From positions 1-64,000 of the forward strand of contig NZ_JACRSP010000001.1 in NCBI RefSeq assembly GCF_014384765.1: a stretch of 64,000 bases of DNA, in the 5' to 3' direction. Origin of the DNA: Feifania hominis. Its GTDB lineage: Bacteria > Bacillota > Clostridia > Oscillospirales > Feifaniaceae. Both the position numbers and the translations under genes were made by a program. This document shows positions 7,110 to 15,991 of the stretch, one piece after another (within the stretch, counting starts at the first letter, position 1; each line of letters begins with the position of its first letter). Under the pieces are notes generated by a model. It was not told the origin of the DNA, did not search any database, and worked only from the letters and a program-made list of their open reading frames with translations.

Positions 7110-8501
7110 TTATTTTGCCGCCTTTTCGACGATCTGGACAAAGGGGCTGACGGCAACTGTAACCGAGGAGACCAGATCGGTGTCGGCAGCCTTGCCCTGC
7201 TCGTCGACGGCGATGCCGGCAACCTCAGACGCAGTCTTGCCTACGACATACTGCGAGAAAGCCGCAGCCTGCTCGTTCCACTCCTTGCCGATGGAGGAGG
7301 CCTTGTGCATACCGTAGTTCTGGCCGAGCTCATTTTTCGTCTTGACCGGCTCGGCGAGATCGGTCTTGATCGCGCCGGTGGCGTCGATCTTTACCTTGGC
7401 CTGAAGCGCGTCGATGACGCAGCTTGTGATTTTGCCGTCTCGGTCAAGCGTCACGGCGGCAATGGTGGAGTCAGACTGCGCGGTGCCCTCCTTGTCCGCC
7501 GTGGCGGAGGTTGAGGAGGAGGCGCTGGTGATCACGGCGAGTCTGAGTGTGTCAGAACCTTGAGCGCTCGAGCCGGAGGCATTGGCGACTGCCTTTTCAA
7601 TGGCCTCGAGGAAGCCGCCGACGCTCAGCGTGACCGAGGAGTTGAGATCCGTGTCAGTGGGCGCGCCTGCTTCGTTGACCGCGAGACCTTTGAGCTCGGC
7701 CACTGTCTTGCCAACGGCGTACTGCGCGAAAGCGTCGGCCTGCTCGCTCCACTCCTTGCCAATGGAGGAGGCCTTGTACATACCGTAGTTGCGGCCGAGT
7801 TCCTGCTTGGTCTGGAACTGCGCGTCGGCGCCGGTTGTGATGGCGCCCGAGGCGTCAAAGCCGATCTTGGCCTGAATGGCGTCGATGGTGCAGGCGACGA
7901 TGCGGCCGTCCCGGTCGACTGTGACGGCTGCAATGGTCGCATCGGTCTGGGCTGTGCCGTCCTTGCCGTCAGCTGGTGCCTTGGAGCTCGACAGAGAGCT
8001 TACGACGCCGATGCCGGTTCTCAGATCGGTCGCGTCGGAAACGGGGCCGTCATCAACATCCGTACCGGGATTGTTGTCGACGCCGGGATCGACAGCGGAG
8101 CCGGAACCGCCGCGTGCCAGCTCCATGGCGAGCTTGACGCCGTTTTTGATGCCGTCGCTGGTGTAGGTGGCGCCTGAGACGCCGTCGACCTCATAGGCCT
8201 GGGCTTCCAATATGCGCTTGGGAACCTCGGCGAGAGCTTCGTCGGCGACACCTTCGGTCTCCTCCTGATGGGCAAAACGGATGTCGGTGATGCGATCTTC
8301 GCTGAACGTCACCTCGAGAGTCATCGCGTGCATGCCCTCGGTCTCGACCGTGTAGGTGCCGGGCGTGTAACCGCCCGAAGACCCATTGTCGCCTCGGCCC
8401 GGCCATGCGCCGGAAAAGTAGATCGACAGCACAAAGATTGCCGCAACAACGAGGAAGAGCACGGGGGCCAGAATGGCATGGATGTTCTTTTTCTTCTTCA
8501 A
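7110..8501 (-). CDS. Membrane-anchored FMN-binding protein with duplicated C-terminal module
   Basis: A 463-residue protein with one N-terminal membrane helix (about residues 9-30), a Gly/Ser linker, and an FMN-binding domain (about 45-130) with the flavinylation motif SGATYTS at 109-115; Thr112 is the expected FMN acceptor. An Asp/Gly/Pro-rich linker (133-155) leads to two clearly homologous modules at about 160-306 and 319-463. Both contain TIAAVT, DRDG, a GxNYGM segment, KASSIGKEW and VGKT, and neither has a cysteine pair or SGAT. The function of these modules is not recognised. Family knowledge suggests extracytosolic electron transfer. The start is TTG at 8501 with GGAGTGGAGC upstream. 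apbE follows on the same strand. Confidence 0.85.
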   Translation of the reverse strand: MKKKKNIHAILAPVLFLVVAAIFVLSIYFSGAWPGRGDNGSSGGYTPGTYTVETEGMHAMTLEVTFSEDRITDIRFAHQEETEGVADEALAEVPKRILEAQAYEVDGVSGATYTSDGIKNGVKLAMELARGGSGSAVDPGVDNNPGTDVDDGPVSDATDLRTGIGVVSSLSSSKAPADGKDGTAQTDATIAAVTVDRDGRIVACTIDAIQAKIGFDASGAITTGADAQFQTKQELGRNYGMYKASSIGKEWSEQADAFAQYAVGKTVAELKGLAVNEAGAPTDTDLNSSVTLSVGGFLEAIEKAVANASGSSAQGSDTLRLAVITSASSSTSATADKEGTAQSDSTIAAVTLDRDGKITSCVIDALQAKVKIDATGAIKTDLAEPVKTKNELGQNYGMHKASSIGKEWNEQAAAFSQYVVGKTASEVAGIAVDEQGKAADTDLVSSVTVAVSPFVQIVEKAAK

Positions 8502-8718
8502 CAGAGCTCCACTCCTTTAATCAAATACCATACAAAAATATTTAACCACAACGGGGGCAAAATGAAAATGTAGGAAACCGATGATTTGGTTTTCCAAAGC
8601 CGAGATTTAAATGGGAATTGAACAATCTGCCGAGCAATAGTATTATAATATCACACGCAGTTGTTTCAATAGACTAAAGTATACCATAAAAGTATACTAA
8701 ATACAAGGGGGGAAATGA

Positions 8719-9678
8719 ATGGATGCGAAGCGGCTGGAAGACGCGTTGCACTGGCACTGGGAGCAGGCGGTAAAAATCCTCGAGAAGTTTGACAGCCGAC
8801 AGTCCGACGAGCCGGTTGGCGTTTTTCGCTACAGCGAGCTCAGCGACAATGAGACGCAGCTTTTTGTCTATATGATCCCGCCGGGAGGCAGCCCGCGCGA
8901 GCACGTGCAGGACTACTTTGAGCTTTTGTTTCCCTATCGGGGCGCTTGCACCGTTCGCATGGAGGGAAGAGAAATCCGCCTTGCAGACCATGATTTCTAT
9001 CTCATCAGTCCGGGACTCATCCACGCAGTTGAGGTCGCGCACGAACAGGGCTGCGCCTTTTGCGTAGCGGGTAAAATCCCGGCGCTCTACAGTGCCCTTG
9101 CGCCTATTTTAACGGGAAATGAGCCGTTTCTGCGCTATCTGATGTCCTGTATATCGTCCCCCAATGTGGAGGATGTTATGCTGCTGAAAGGGTCGCTTTT
9201 CCCCTGTGCGCGAAATCTGGTCGAGATGCTCATTGTGGAGTCGGCGAAGAAAGCGTATCTCTATGAGCGTTTTACCGAGAGCGCAGTCTCGCTTTTGCTG
9301 ACCATGTTTGCCCGTCAGCTCTACGAGTTTTTTCCGTCTGAGCGGGAGGGAATCCGCGGTCGGACGGGCGATATCATCAAGTATATGAAAGAGCATGCCG
9401 CGTCGACGACGCTCGCCGAGACGGCGCGGCGCTTCGGTTATCACCCGGACTATCTGTCGGCGGCGCTTCGCCGCGAGACCGGCAAAAATTTTGTCGAGCT
9501 GCTGCGCGGCTACCGTATGGAGCAGGCCGAGTGTCTGCTGCGCACCACCGATCTGCCCGCCGCCCGAATTGCCGCCGCCGTGGGCTACGGCCAGTACAGC
9601 GGCTTTTTCAAGGTGTTCAGGCAGCAGTACGGTGTGTCGCCGGGCGAGTACCGCAGCCAAATGAGAGAAAGAGAGTGA
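8719..9678 (+). CDS. AraC family transcriptional regulator
   Basis: A 319-residue regulator with an N-terminal cupin-type sensing domain (about 40-130, including an FELLFPYRG strand and a HDFYLISPG segment) and a C-terminal AraC double helix-turn-helix (about 215-315) ending in the family signature GFFKVFRQQYGVSPGEYR. The start follows GGGGGGAA. It is divergent from the FMN-binding/apbE pair and lies just upstream of DUF1622 and rnf, so it may control either side. The ~215-base gap before it is AT-rich and holds the divergent promoters, but no clear operator was seen. The ligand is unknown. Confidence 0.9.
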   Translation: MDAKRLEDALHWHWEQAVKILEKFDSRQSDEPVGVFRYSELSDNETQLFVYMIPPGGSPREHVQDYFELLFPYRGACTVRMEGREIRLADHDFYLISPGLIHAVEVAHEQGCAFCVAGKIPALYSALAPILTGNEPFLRYLMSCISSPNVEDVMLLKGSLFPCARNLVEMLIVESAKKAYLYERFTESAVSLLLTMFARQLYEFFPSEREGIRGRTGDIIKYMKEHAASTTLAETARRFGYHPDYLSAALRRETGKNFVELLRGYRMEQAECLLRTTDLPAARIAAAVGYGQYSGFFKVFRQQYGVSPGEYRSQMRERE

Positions 9679-9682
9679 ATGT

Positions 9683-10030
9683 ATGTTTTTGGAGCATTTG
9701 ATCGAACAGATTCTGCCGACGCTGATCGCCGCGATCGATCTGATCGGAATTTTGGTGGTCGTGGTCACTGTCGTGAGGGCCTTTGGGGCCTATCTTCACA
9801 ATTTGTTTTCGCGCGAGCAGTACGACATCAAGCTGCGCCTGGCAGACGGTCTTGCGACCGGGCTTGAGTTTAAGATGGCGGCTGAAATACTCAAGACCGT
9901 GCTGGTGCGCGAGCTCAATGAGCTCTTCATCCTCGGCGCGGTCATCCTGCTGCGGGCGCTGCTGTCGCTGCTGATTCACTGGGAGATGAAAGGCGAGAGC
10001 GCCGCGGCGCACAGAGAGCAAAAGTTGTAG
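9683..10030 (+). CDS. DUF1622 family small membrane protein
   Basis: A 115-residue protein with two hydrophobic segments (about 10-36 and 80-103) separated by the basic/acidic stretch RLADGLATGLEFKMAAEILKT, which is the hallmark of DUF1622. Function is unknown. It starts four bases after the AraC-type regulator stop and so shares its transcript. Confidence 0.8.
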   Translation: MFLEHLIEQILPTLIAAIDLIGILVVVVTVVRAFGAYLHNLFSREQYDIKLRLADGLATGLEFKMAAEILKTVLVRELNELFILGAVILLRALLSLLIHWEMKGESAAAHREQKL

Positions 10031-10059
10031 TTGAAAGTTTGATTGCAGTCCAGTATGAT
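10031..10059 (+). promoter_or_regulatory. Sigma-A promoter of the rnf operon
   Basis: TTGAAA at 10031-10036 and TATGAT at 10054-10059 are separated by 17 bases, placed 41 bases before rnfC. The rnf operon therefore has its own promoter in addition to any read-through from DUF1622. Confidence 0.75.
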
Positions 10060-10100
10060 AATACTATTGAGTACGAACAACGGGGAGGTACGGGTGCCAA

Positions 10101-11414
10101 ATGAGAAACATCTTAAAGCGCAGTGCGCTCGGCGCGGCAGTGCCGCATGAAAAGGGCACAGCTGCGTGCGAAACGCAGAAGCTGCCGCTGCCGGGCCGGC
10201 TGGTGCTGCCGATGGCGCAGCACATCGGCGCGCCCGCCGCAGTTGCGGTGGAAAAAGGCGACCGGGTGCTGGTGGGGTCGCTCGTCGGCAGGGCCGAGGG
10301 TTCTGTGTCGGCGAACATCCACTCGGGCGTGTCGGGCGAAGTCAGCGAGATCGGCGAGATCATGATGCCGAACGGCACGGTGGTTCCGGCCGTGACCATC
10401 ATTCCCGACGGGGAGCAGCAGACAGATCCGTCCGTCAGGCCGCCCGAGGTGAACGACTACAAAAGCTTCGTCGAGGCAGTGCGTGCAAGCGGCCTGGTGG
10501 GCCTCGGCGGCGCAGGCTTTCCGACGGCGGTGAAACTCAGCCCGAAGAACCCGGACGAGGTGAAGATTCTCATCGTCAACGGCGCGGAGTGCGAGCCTTT
10601 TCTGACCGCGGATACCCGCGAGATGCTCGAGTGCACGGCGGATATCATCGCCGGCGTCAAGGCAGTCAAAAAGCATATGAATCTCGAGCGCGTGATCATC
10701 GCCGTCGAGCGAAACAAACCTGAGGCCATTGCGGCAATGCGCGCGGCAATCGACGATGCGGCAATCTCGCTCAAGGTGCTGCCGAGCCGCTATCCGCAGG
10801 GAGCGGAGAAGATTCTCATCGAGAAGTGCACGGGCCGCGAAGTGCCGCAGGGCGGGCTGCCCGGCGATGTGGGCGTGCTCGTGATGAACGTGGCGAGCGC
10901 GGGCTTTCTCGGGCGCTATCTCGAGACCGGCATGCCGCTTGTGACCAGACGCCTGACGGTAGACGGCGACGCGGTGGAGCACCCGAAGAACGTCGAGGCC
11001 GTTGTGGGTACGCCAGTCGAAGAAGTGCTCGCTTTCTGCGGGCTGCGCGAGCGGCCGGCAAAGGTGATGGCGGGCGGCCCCATGATGGGCACCTGCCTTG
11101 TCTCGACCGATTTTCCCATCATCAAACAGAACAACGGCATCCTCGCTTTCACCGAGGCGTCGGCGCACCTGCCCGAGCCGAAGCCCTGCATCCGCTGCGG
11201 GCGGTGCATCAACGGCTGCCCGATGGGGCTCTCGCCGGTGGAGATCGCCTCGGCGTTCAGCGCCGAGAACATCGACGCACTCGCCGAGCTCAAGACCGAC
11301 CTCTGCATGGAGTGCGGCACCTGTACCTATGTGTGTCCGGCCAAACGGCCGGTGACCCAGACGGTGCGCCTTGCAAAGGATCTTCTGCGAAAGGGAGGAA
11401 AGAAGAATGGATGA
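10101..11414 (+). CDS. rnfC: Rnf electron transport complex subunit C
   Basis: A 437-residue peripheral subunit of the ferredoxin:NAD+ oxidoreductase (Rnf) complex. It has an N-terminal barrel-sandwich domain, a central flavin/NADH dehydrogenase-type domain with VGLGGAGFPTAVKL and the NGAECEPFLTADTREM segment, and two C-terminal [4Fe-4S] motifs (CIRCGRCINGC from residue 363, and CMECGTCTYVC about 40 residues later). It takes electrons to or from NAD(H) on the cytosolic face. It begins the order C-D-G-E-A-B, the usual order in Clostridia, and its stop overlaps rnfD by eight bases. Confidence 0.95.
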   Translation: MRNILKRSALGAAVPHEKGTAACETQKLPLPGRLVLPMAQHIGAPAAVAVEKGDRVLVGSLVGRAEGSVSANIHSGVSGEVSEIGEIMMPNGTVVPAVTIIPDGEQQTDPSVRPPEVNDYKSFVEAVRASGLVGLGGAGFPTAVKLSPKNPDEVKILIVNGAECEPFLTADTREMLECTADIIAGVKAVKKHMNLERVIIAVERNKPEAIAAMRAAIDDAAISLKVLPSRYPQGAEKILIEKCTGREVPQGGLPGDVGVLVMNVASAGFLGRYLETGMPLVTRRLTVDGDAVEHPKNVEAVVGTPVEEVLAFCGLRERPAKVMAGGPMMGTCLVSTDFPIIKQNNGILAFTEASAHLPEPKPCIRCGRCINGCPMGLSPVEIASAFSAENIDALAELKTDLCMECGTCTYVCPAKRPVTQTVRLAKDLLRKGGKKNG

Positions 11415-12360
11415 CAGCCGTCTGATTGTCTCAGCCTCGCCCCACATCACAAGCGATGTGACGACGAGGCGGCTCATGGGCAATGTCTGTGTGGCGCTGC
11501 TGCCGACGCTCCTCGCCTCGGCTCTGATCTTCGGACCGAGGGTTCTGCTGGTCGTCGGCGTGACGGTCTTCGCCTGTGTGGTATTTGAGTATCTCTACTG
11601 TGTTATGATGAAGAAGGACATTCCGGTCGGCGACCTCTCGGCCGTCGTGACGGGACTTCTTCTCGCGTACAACCTGCCTGCCACCATACCGCTGTGGATG
11701 GCGATTGTCGGCGCCTTTGTGGCGATTGTTATCGCAAAGCAGCTCTTCGGCGGCATCGGGTTCAACTTTGCAAACCCGGCCATTGTCGGGCGCATTGTGC
11801 TCTCGCTGAGCTTTGCCACCCGCATGACGAGCTACATCTACCCGAGAACCTCGGTGGACGCGCTCTCGTCGGCGACGCCTCTGCAGGTGGATTTTGGCGC
11901 AGACGTGCCCTACTGGGAGCTCTTTCTCGGCACCCACGGCGGCGTTCTCGGCGAGACCTGCGCGCTGACGCTGCTGCTCGGCGGGCTCTATCTGATCGCC
12001 ACAAAGGTCATAAGCCCCATGATCCCAGCGAGCTACATCGGCACGGTCGTGATCATGAGCCTGATCTTCAAACAGGATATTCTCTATCAGCTGCTCTCGG
12101 GCGGGCTGCTGCTCGGTGCTTTCTTCATGGCGACCGACTATGTCACATCGCCTTTCACCGAGCGCGGCAAGCTCGTCTACGGTATCGGCCTGGGCATCAT
12201 CACCTGCGGCATCCGCTTCTTTGGGACGAGCGCGGAGGGTGTTTCCTATGCGATTTTGCTGATGAATATCCTCGTGCCCTACATCAATGTGCTGACACGG
12301 CAGAAAGTGCTCGGCGCGAAGAGACGCGTGCGAAAAACGGCAGGAGGTGCGGCAAAATGA
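11407..12360 (+). CDS. rnfD: Rnf electron transport complex subunit D
   Basis: A 317-residue integral membrane subunit of the NqrB/RnfD family with about eight to ten hydrophobic segments. The motif SSATP (residues 154-158) is the expected covalent FMN site, with Thr157 as acceptor. RnfD is part of the ion-translocating core. The ATG at 11407 follows GGGAGGAAAGAAG and overlaps the rnfC stop; an upstream in-frame start at 11371 lies inside rnfC and is less likely. Confidence 0.95.
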   Translation: MDDSRLIVSASPHITSDVTTRRLMGNVCVALLPTLLASALIFGPRVLLVVGVTVFACVVFEYLYCVMMKKDIPVGDLSAVVTGLLLAYNLPATIPLWMAIVGAFVAIVIAKQLFGGIGFNFANPAIVGRIVLSLSFATRMTSYIYPRTSVDALSSATPLQVDFGADVPYWELFLGTHGGVLGETCALTLLLGGLYLIATKVISPMIPASYIGTVVIMSLIFKQDILYQLLSGGLLLGAFFMATDYVTSPFTERGKLVYGIGLGIITCGIRFFGTSAEGVSYAILLMNILVPYINVLTRQKVLGAKRRVRKTAGGAAK

Positions 12361-12905
12361 GTGAAAAGAAACCTGCTACCACATGGAGCCGCATCGTCAA
12401 GCCCATTGTGGTGCTGACTGTGATCTGTCTTCTGACCTCGTTTGCGCTCGCGCTGACAAACGATCTGACAAAAGACATCATCGACGAAAAGCAGAACGCC
12501 GCGGCCTTTGCCGCACGGCGTGAGCTTCTGCCCGAGGCGGACGGATTCGACAAGGTGGAGCTCACCATGGACGGCGTGCGCGACGTGTATGTGGCCACAA
12601 ATGGGGTTGGAACGGTCATCACCGGCGTGGAGAAAGGCTATGACGGGGACGTGCCCATCATGGTGGCCTTTGACAACGACGGCGTCATTCTCAGAATTGC
12701 CGTCTTGGAAAACGGCGAGACGATGGGCATCGGCAAGCAGATCGAGGAGGAGTCCTATAAGGAGCGTTTCGTCGGGCTCAGAGCCGACAGCTACCAGCCC
12801 TCTGACGTCGACATCATCAGCAACGCCACCTTTTCAAGCAACGCCGCGACCGGCGCGGTGGCGCATGCTGCCCAGGCATTTCTCGCCGTGAAAGGGGGCG
12901 CGTAA
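12357..12905 (+). CDS. rnfG: Rnf electron transport complex subunit G
   Basis: A 182-residue protein with one N-terminal membrane helix (about 14-34) and an extracytosolic FMN-binding domain. The flavinylation motif reads SNATFSS at residues 155-161, with Asn in place of the usual Gly; Thr158 is the expected FMN acceptor. RnfG passes electrons between RnfD and the other membrane subunits. The start overlaps the rnfD stop (ATGA). Confidence 0.94.
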   Translation: MSEKKPATTWSRIVKPIVVLTVICLLTSFALALTNDLTKDIIDEKQNAAAFAARRELLPEADGFDKVELTMDGVRDVYVATNGVGTVITGVEKGYDGDVPIMVAFDNDGVILRIAVLENGETMGIGKQIEEESYKERFVGLRADSYQPSDVDIISNATFSSNAATGAVAHAAQAFLAVKGGA

Positions 12906-12908
12906 CCG

Positions 12909-13577
12909 ATGAGAGAGAAACTGTCCATTGTCACAAAGGGATTCATCAAGGAGAATCCCGTGCTGCGCCTTGTGCTCGGCACCTGTCCGACCCTCGCCAT
13001 CACGACTCTCGCTTCAAATGGCATCGGCATGGGGCTCGCGGCGACCTTTGTGCTCATCTGCTCCAACATGGCGATTTCGGCGCTGCGCAAGGTCATTCCC
13101 GACCAGGTGCGCATCCCGGCCTATATCACGGTGATCGCGGGGTTTGTCAGCATCGTTCAGATGCTTGTCAAGGCGTTCTTCCCGGCACTTGACCAGTCGC
13201 TCGGCATCTATCTGCCGCTGATTGTGGTCAACTGCATCATCCTCGGCCGCGCCGAGATGTTCGCCTCGAAAAACGGGGTGTTTGCCTCGGCGCTCGACGG
13301 CCTCGGCATGGGCATCGGCTTTACGCTCACGCTGACCGTCATGGGCTCGATTCGTGAGCTGCTCGGCGCGGGCACGCTCTTCGGGCTTCGCATCATCCCC
13401 GAGGCAATTGACCCGATCGGCATTCTCATCACCCCGCCCGGAGGCTTCTTTGTCTTCGGCTGCATGATGGCGGCTGCAATCGCCATCAGCTCAAAGGGCG
13501 GCAAAAAGGTGAAGATCAACTCCTGCGGCGGATGCCCCGCCGGCGATTCCTGCCCGTCGAAAGGAGCGTGTGACTGA
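12909..13577 (+). CDS. rnfE: Rnf electron transport complex subunit E, Cys-rich tail
   Basis: A 222-residue integral membrane protein of the RnfA/RnfE family with six hydrophobic segments and the conserved PLIVVNCIILGRAE stretch, where the Cys contributes to the membrane [2Fe-2S] site. After the last helix a cytosolic tail of about 20 residues holds four cysteines (SCGGC, DSC, GAC) that could bind a metal. Its stop overlaps the rnfA start by one base. Confidence 0.94.
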   Translation: MREKLSIVTKGFIKENPVLRLVLGTCPTLAITTLASNGIGMGLAATFVLICSNMAISALRKVIPDQVRIPAYITVIAGFVSIVQMLVKAFFPALDQSLGIYLPLIVVNCIILGRAEMFASKNGVFASALDGLGMGIGFTLTLTVMGSIRELLGAGTLFGLRIIPEAIDPIGILITPPGGFFVFGCMMAAAIAISSKGGKKVKINSCGGCPAGDSCPSKGACD

Positions 13578-14170
13578 TGGCTGTAAGACTTGCCATGATC
13601 TTCTTTTCGATGATTCTGGTTGACAACTATGTACTCGCGAAATTCCTCGGCATCTGTCCGTTTCTCGGCGTGTCAAAGAAGCTTGACTCCGCCGTCGGCA
13701 TGAGCGTTGCGGTCACCTTTGTCATGGTGCTCGCAACCGCCGTCACCCATCCGCTTTACACCTATCTGCTCGTGCCGAACCAGCTCGAGTATCTCAACAC
13801 CATTGCGTTCATTCTGGTCATCGCCATTCTGGTGCAGCTGGTGGAGACCATTCTCAAGAAGTTCATCCCGGCGCTCTACAAGTCGCTCGGTGTCTATCTG
13901 CCGCTGATCACCACCAACTGCGCGATTCTCGGCGTGACGCTGCTCAACATCGACAACGGCTACAACTTCGCCGAGAGCATTGTGTGCGCGGCAGGCGCGG
14001 GCATCGGGTTTTTGGTGGCCATGGTGCTCTTCTCGGGCGTGCGCCGCCGGCTGGAGGACGCGAAGCCGCCCAAGCCCTTTGAGGGGCTGCCCATCACGCT
14101 GGTTGCGGCGAGCATGGTCTCCATGTCGTTTATGGGCTTCGGCGGCATCATCGAAGCAATCTTCAAATAG
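13577..14170 (+). CDS. rnfA: Rnf electron transport complex subunit A
   Basis: A 197-residue membrane protein, homologous to RnfE in inverted topology, with six hydrophobic segments and the motifs NYVLAKFLGICPFLGVS and PLITTNCAILG. The two motif cysteines contribute to the membrane Fe-S centre shared with RnfE. It overlaps rnfE by one base. Confidence 0.95.
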   Translation: MAVRLAMIFFSMILVDNYVLAKFLGICPFLGVSKKLDSAVGMSVAVTFVMVLATAVTHPLYTYLLVPNQLEYLNTIAFILVIAILVQLVETILKKFIPALYKSLGVYLPLITTNCAILGVTLLNIDNGYNFAESIVCAAGAGIGFLVAMVLFSGVRRRLEDAKPPKPFEGLPITLVAASMVSMSFMGFGGIIEAIFK

Positions 14171-14182
14171 GGGGGACGCACA

Positions 14183-14992
14183 GTGAGTGGAATAATTATC
14201 GCGGTTCTGATCATCACGGGCATCGGCGTCCTCGGAGCGATCATTCTGGTGGCGGCTTCGGTCTTCTTTCACGTGGAGGAGGACACCCGCGTGACCGAGA
14301 TCACCGGCATCCTTCCGGGCGCCAACTGCGGCGCCTGCGGCTATGCCGGCTGCGCGGACTATGCCAAGGCCATCGTCACGGCGGGAGCGCCGGTCAACAA
14401 GTGCATCCCCGGCGGCAAAAAGACCGCCGACGCGGTGGGCGCCGTCATGGGCGTCCAGTCGGGCAAGGTGGAGCAGCCCAAGGCCTTTGTAGCCTGCCAG
14501 GGCAGCTATGACAACACCTCCGACAAGTACAAGTATGAGGGCATCAGCTCCTGTAAGGCGTGCAACGCCCTCTACAGCGGACCGACGCTCTGCCGCTACG
14601 GCTGCCTCGGCTACGGCGACTGCACGAGGGTGTGCAAGTTCGACGCCATCCGCGTGGTCAACGGCGTCGCGAAAGTCGACCGCGAGAAGTGCACAGGCTG
14701 CGGCGCCTGCGCAAAGGTCTGCCCGGACGGCATCATCCATATGATTCCCGAAAACGAGAAGCCGGTGGTCATGTGCGCCAACAAGGACAAGGGCGCCGTC
14801 ACCCGCAAGAACTGCTCGCACGGGTGCATCGGCTGCAAGAAGTGCGAGAAGCTCTGCCCGAACGGAGCCATCACGGTGACGGACAACGTCGCGTTCATCG
14901 ATATGGAGAAGTGCGACGGCTGCCTCAAGTGCATGGAGGGCTGTCCGGTCAAGGCGATCAATGTGCCGCCGAAGACCTGTGACTTTCAGTAG
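14183..14992 (+). CDS. rnfB: Rnf electron transport complex subunit B, iron-sulfur protein
   Basis: A 269-residue iron-sulfur subunit that accepts electrons from ferredoxin. It has an N-terminal membrane helix (about 3-26), a four-Cys cluster motif around NCGACGYAGCADYA, a Cys-rich segment with CKACNALYSG and CRYGCLGYGDC, and C-terminal ferredoxin-like [4Fe-4S] motifs CTGCGACAKVC, CIGCKKCEKLC and CDGCLKCMEGC. The start is GTG with GGGGGG upstream. It closes the six-gene rnf set. Confidence 0.95.
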   Translation: MSGIIIAVLIITGIGVLGAIILVAASVFFHVEEDTRVTEITGILPGANCGACGYAGCADYAKAIVTAGAPVNKCIPGGKKTADAVGAVMGVQSGKVEQPKAFVACQGSYDNTSDKYKYEGISSCKACNALYSGPTLCRYGCLGYGDCTRVCKFDAIRVVNGVAKVDREKCTGCGACAKVCPDGIIHMIPENEKPVVMCANKDKGAVTRKNCSHGCIGCKKCEKLCPNGAITVTDNVAFIDMEKCDGCLKCMEGCPVKAINVPPKTCDFQ

Positions 14993-14995
14993 GAC

Positions 14996-15373
14996 ATGAA
15001 GCTCAAAATCAAGCTCGCCGACATTCTCATCATTGTGGCAGTGCTCTCGCTTGCGGGGGCACTGTTTTTCCTGCCCCGGCTCTGGCAGCGCCCGGGCGGC
15101 GAGGCTGTGGTGGAGGTCGGCGGCGAGGTCGTCGAGCGCATTGCGCTCGATGGACCGGACGGGGAGATCGAGGTCTCGGCGGGAGAGCTGCACTTTGTTC
15201 TGGAGAGGCGCGGCGGCGCCGTCGCCATGCGCGAGATCGACTGTCCCGACCGGGTCTGTATGCGCACGGGATTTGTCCGTGATACGGGCGAGAGCATCGT
15301 CTGCCTGCCGAATCGCGTGATTGTGCGCGTAGAGGGAGCGCGAGTGGGGGAGGTCGACATTGTTGCAGGATAA
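14996..15373 (+). CDS. NusG domain II-containing membrane protein
   Basis: A 125-residue protein with one N-terminal membrane helix (about 8-27) and an extracytosolic domain with a conserved Cys pair (CPDRVC), typical of 'NusG_II' proteins. These are usually found beside rnf or beside Gx transporters and FMN-binding proteins in Firmicutes. The role is unknown; assembly or maturation of Rnf flavoproteins is a guess from context. It begins three bases after rnfB and overlaps the next gene. Confidence 0.82.
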   Translation: MKLKIKLADILIIVAVLSLAGALFFLPRLWQRPGGEAVVEVGGEVVERIALDGPDGEIEVSAGELHFVLERRGGAVAMREIDCPDRVCMRTGFVRDTGESIVCLPNRVIVRVEGARVGEVDIVAG

Positions 15374-15911
15374 CCGCAGGGCATTTGGTGGCTTCACGCC
15401 CGTGCGCCGGCTCGTCACAACGGCGCTTCTCATCTCCATGGCGCTTGTGCTCGCGTGGCTCGAGCGGCTGCTCCCGGCGGAGCTGGTCGCGCCGATTCCG
15501 GGCATCAAACTGGGTCTGCCGAACATCATCACGCTCTTTGCGCTGTACCATACCGATATGCGCACGGCGCTCACGGTCGTTTTTGGGCGCACACTTCTCG
15601 CGGCGCTGCTGTTCGGCAACCCCGCGAGCTTTGCGTTCTCGCTGATGGGGGGGCTGTTCGCTCTCGCCGCAATGGCGGCGCTGCGCCGCGGGTATGGCAG
15701 TGTGTTTACGCCGCTCGGTGTGAGCGTGCTGGGCGCGGCCTTTCACAACATCGGTCAGATCTGCGCGGCGGCGGCCGTCATGCGCACCGCAGGGGTGTTC
15801 TCCTACCTCGCGGTGCTGCTGGTCAGCGCGGTGCCGACCGGACTTCTGACGGGGCTCGTATTTGAACTGGTAAACGAGAGGCTCTCAAAAATCGTGCTGT
15901 TTGGCCGATGA
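15360..15911 (+). CDS. Gx transporter family (HepT component I-like) membrane protein
   Basis: A 183-residue membrane protein with five or six hydrophobic segments, including the PGIKLGLPNIITLFALY signature of the family annotated as Gx transporter or heptaprenyl diphosphate synthase component I. The family resembles ECF-transporter S components, so a small-molecule uptake role is possible; the substrate is unknown. Start is TTG at 15360 or 15363 after GGGGGAGG, overlapping the previous gene by 14 bases. It is the last gene of the rnf transcript. Confidence 0.8.
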   Translation: MLQDNRRAFGGFTPVRRLVTTALLISMALVLAWLERLLPAELVAPIPGIKLGLPNIITLFALYHTDMRTALTVVFGRTLLAALLFGNPASFAFSLMGGLFALAAMAALRRGYGSVFTPLGVSVLGAAFHNIGQICAAAAVMRTAGVFSYLAVLLVSAVPTGLLTGLVFELVNERLSKIVLFGR

Positions 15912-15913
15912 GA

Positions 15914-15941
15914 GGCGCACGGGTTTCCGCGCGCCTTTTTT
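15914..15941 (+). terminator. Terminator of the rnf operon
   Basis: A hairpin with GGCGC/GCGCC arms (15914-15918 with 15931-15935) and an inner pairing is followed by six T residues. It separates the rnf operon from the sigma factor-serpin operon. Confidence 0.75.
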
Positions 15942-15969
15942 GAAACCTTTTGCGATGCTGCGGCGTATT
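15941..15969 (+). promoter_or_regulatory. ECF-type promoter of the sigma-serpin operon
   Basis: TGAAAC at 15941-15946 and CGTATT at 15964-15969 are separated by 17 bases. This matches the -35 (TGAAAC) and -10 (CGTAT) elements of Firmicute ECF sigma factors and not sigma-A. It lies 22 bases before the sigma factor start, which is the position expected for autoregulation. No sigma-A promoter was seen in this gap. Confidence 0.7.
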
Positions 15970-15991
15970 ACCGATGAAAGGGGTGAAGAAC

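Noticed and set aside
13673..15619. A 648-codon minus-strand frame across rnfA, rnfB and neighbours
   Set aside because: It is antisense to four well-supported genes and its translation is low-complexity Arg/His/Ala-rich. It is treated as a shadow.
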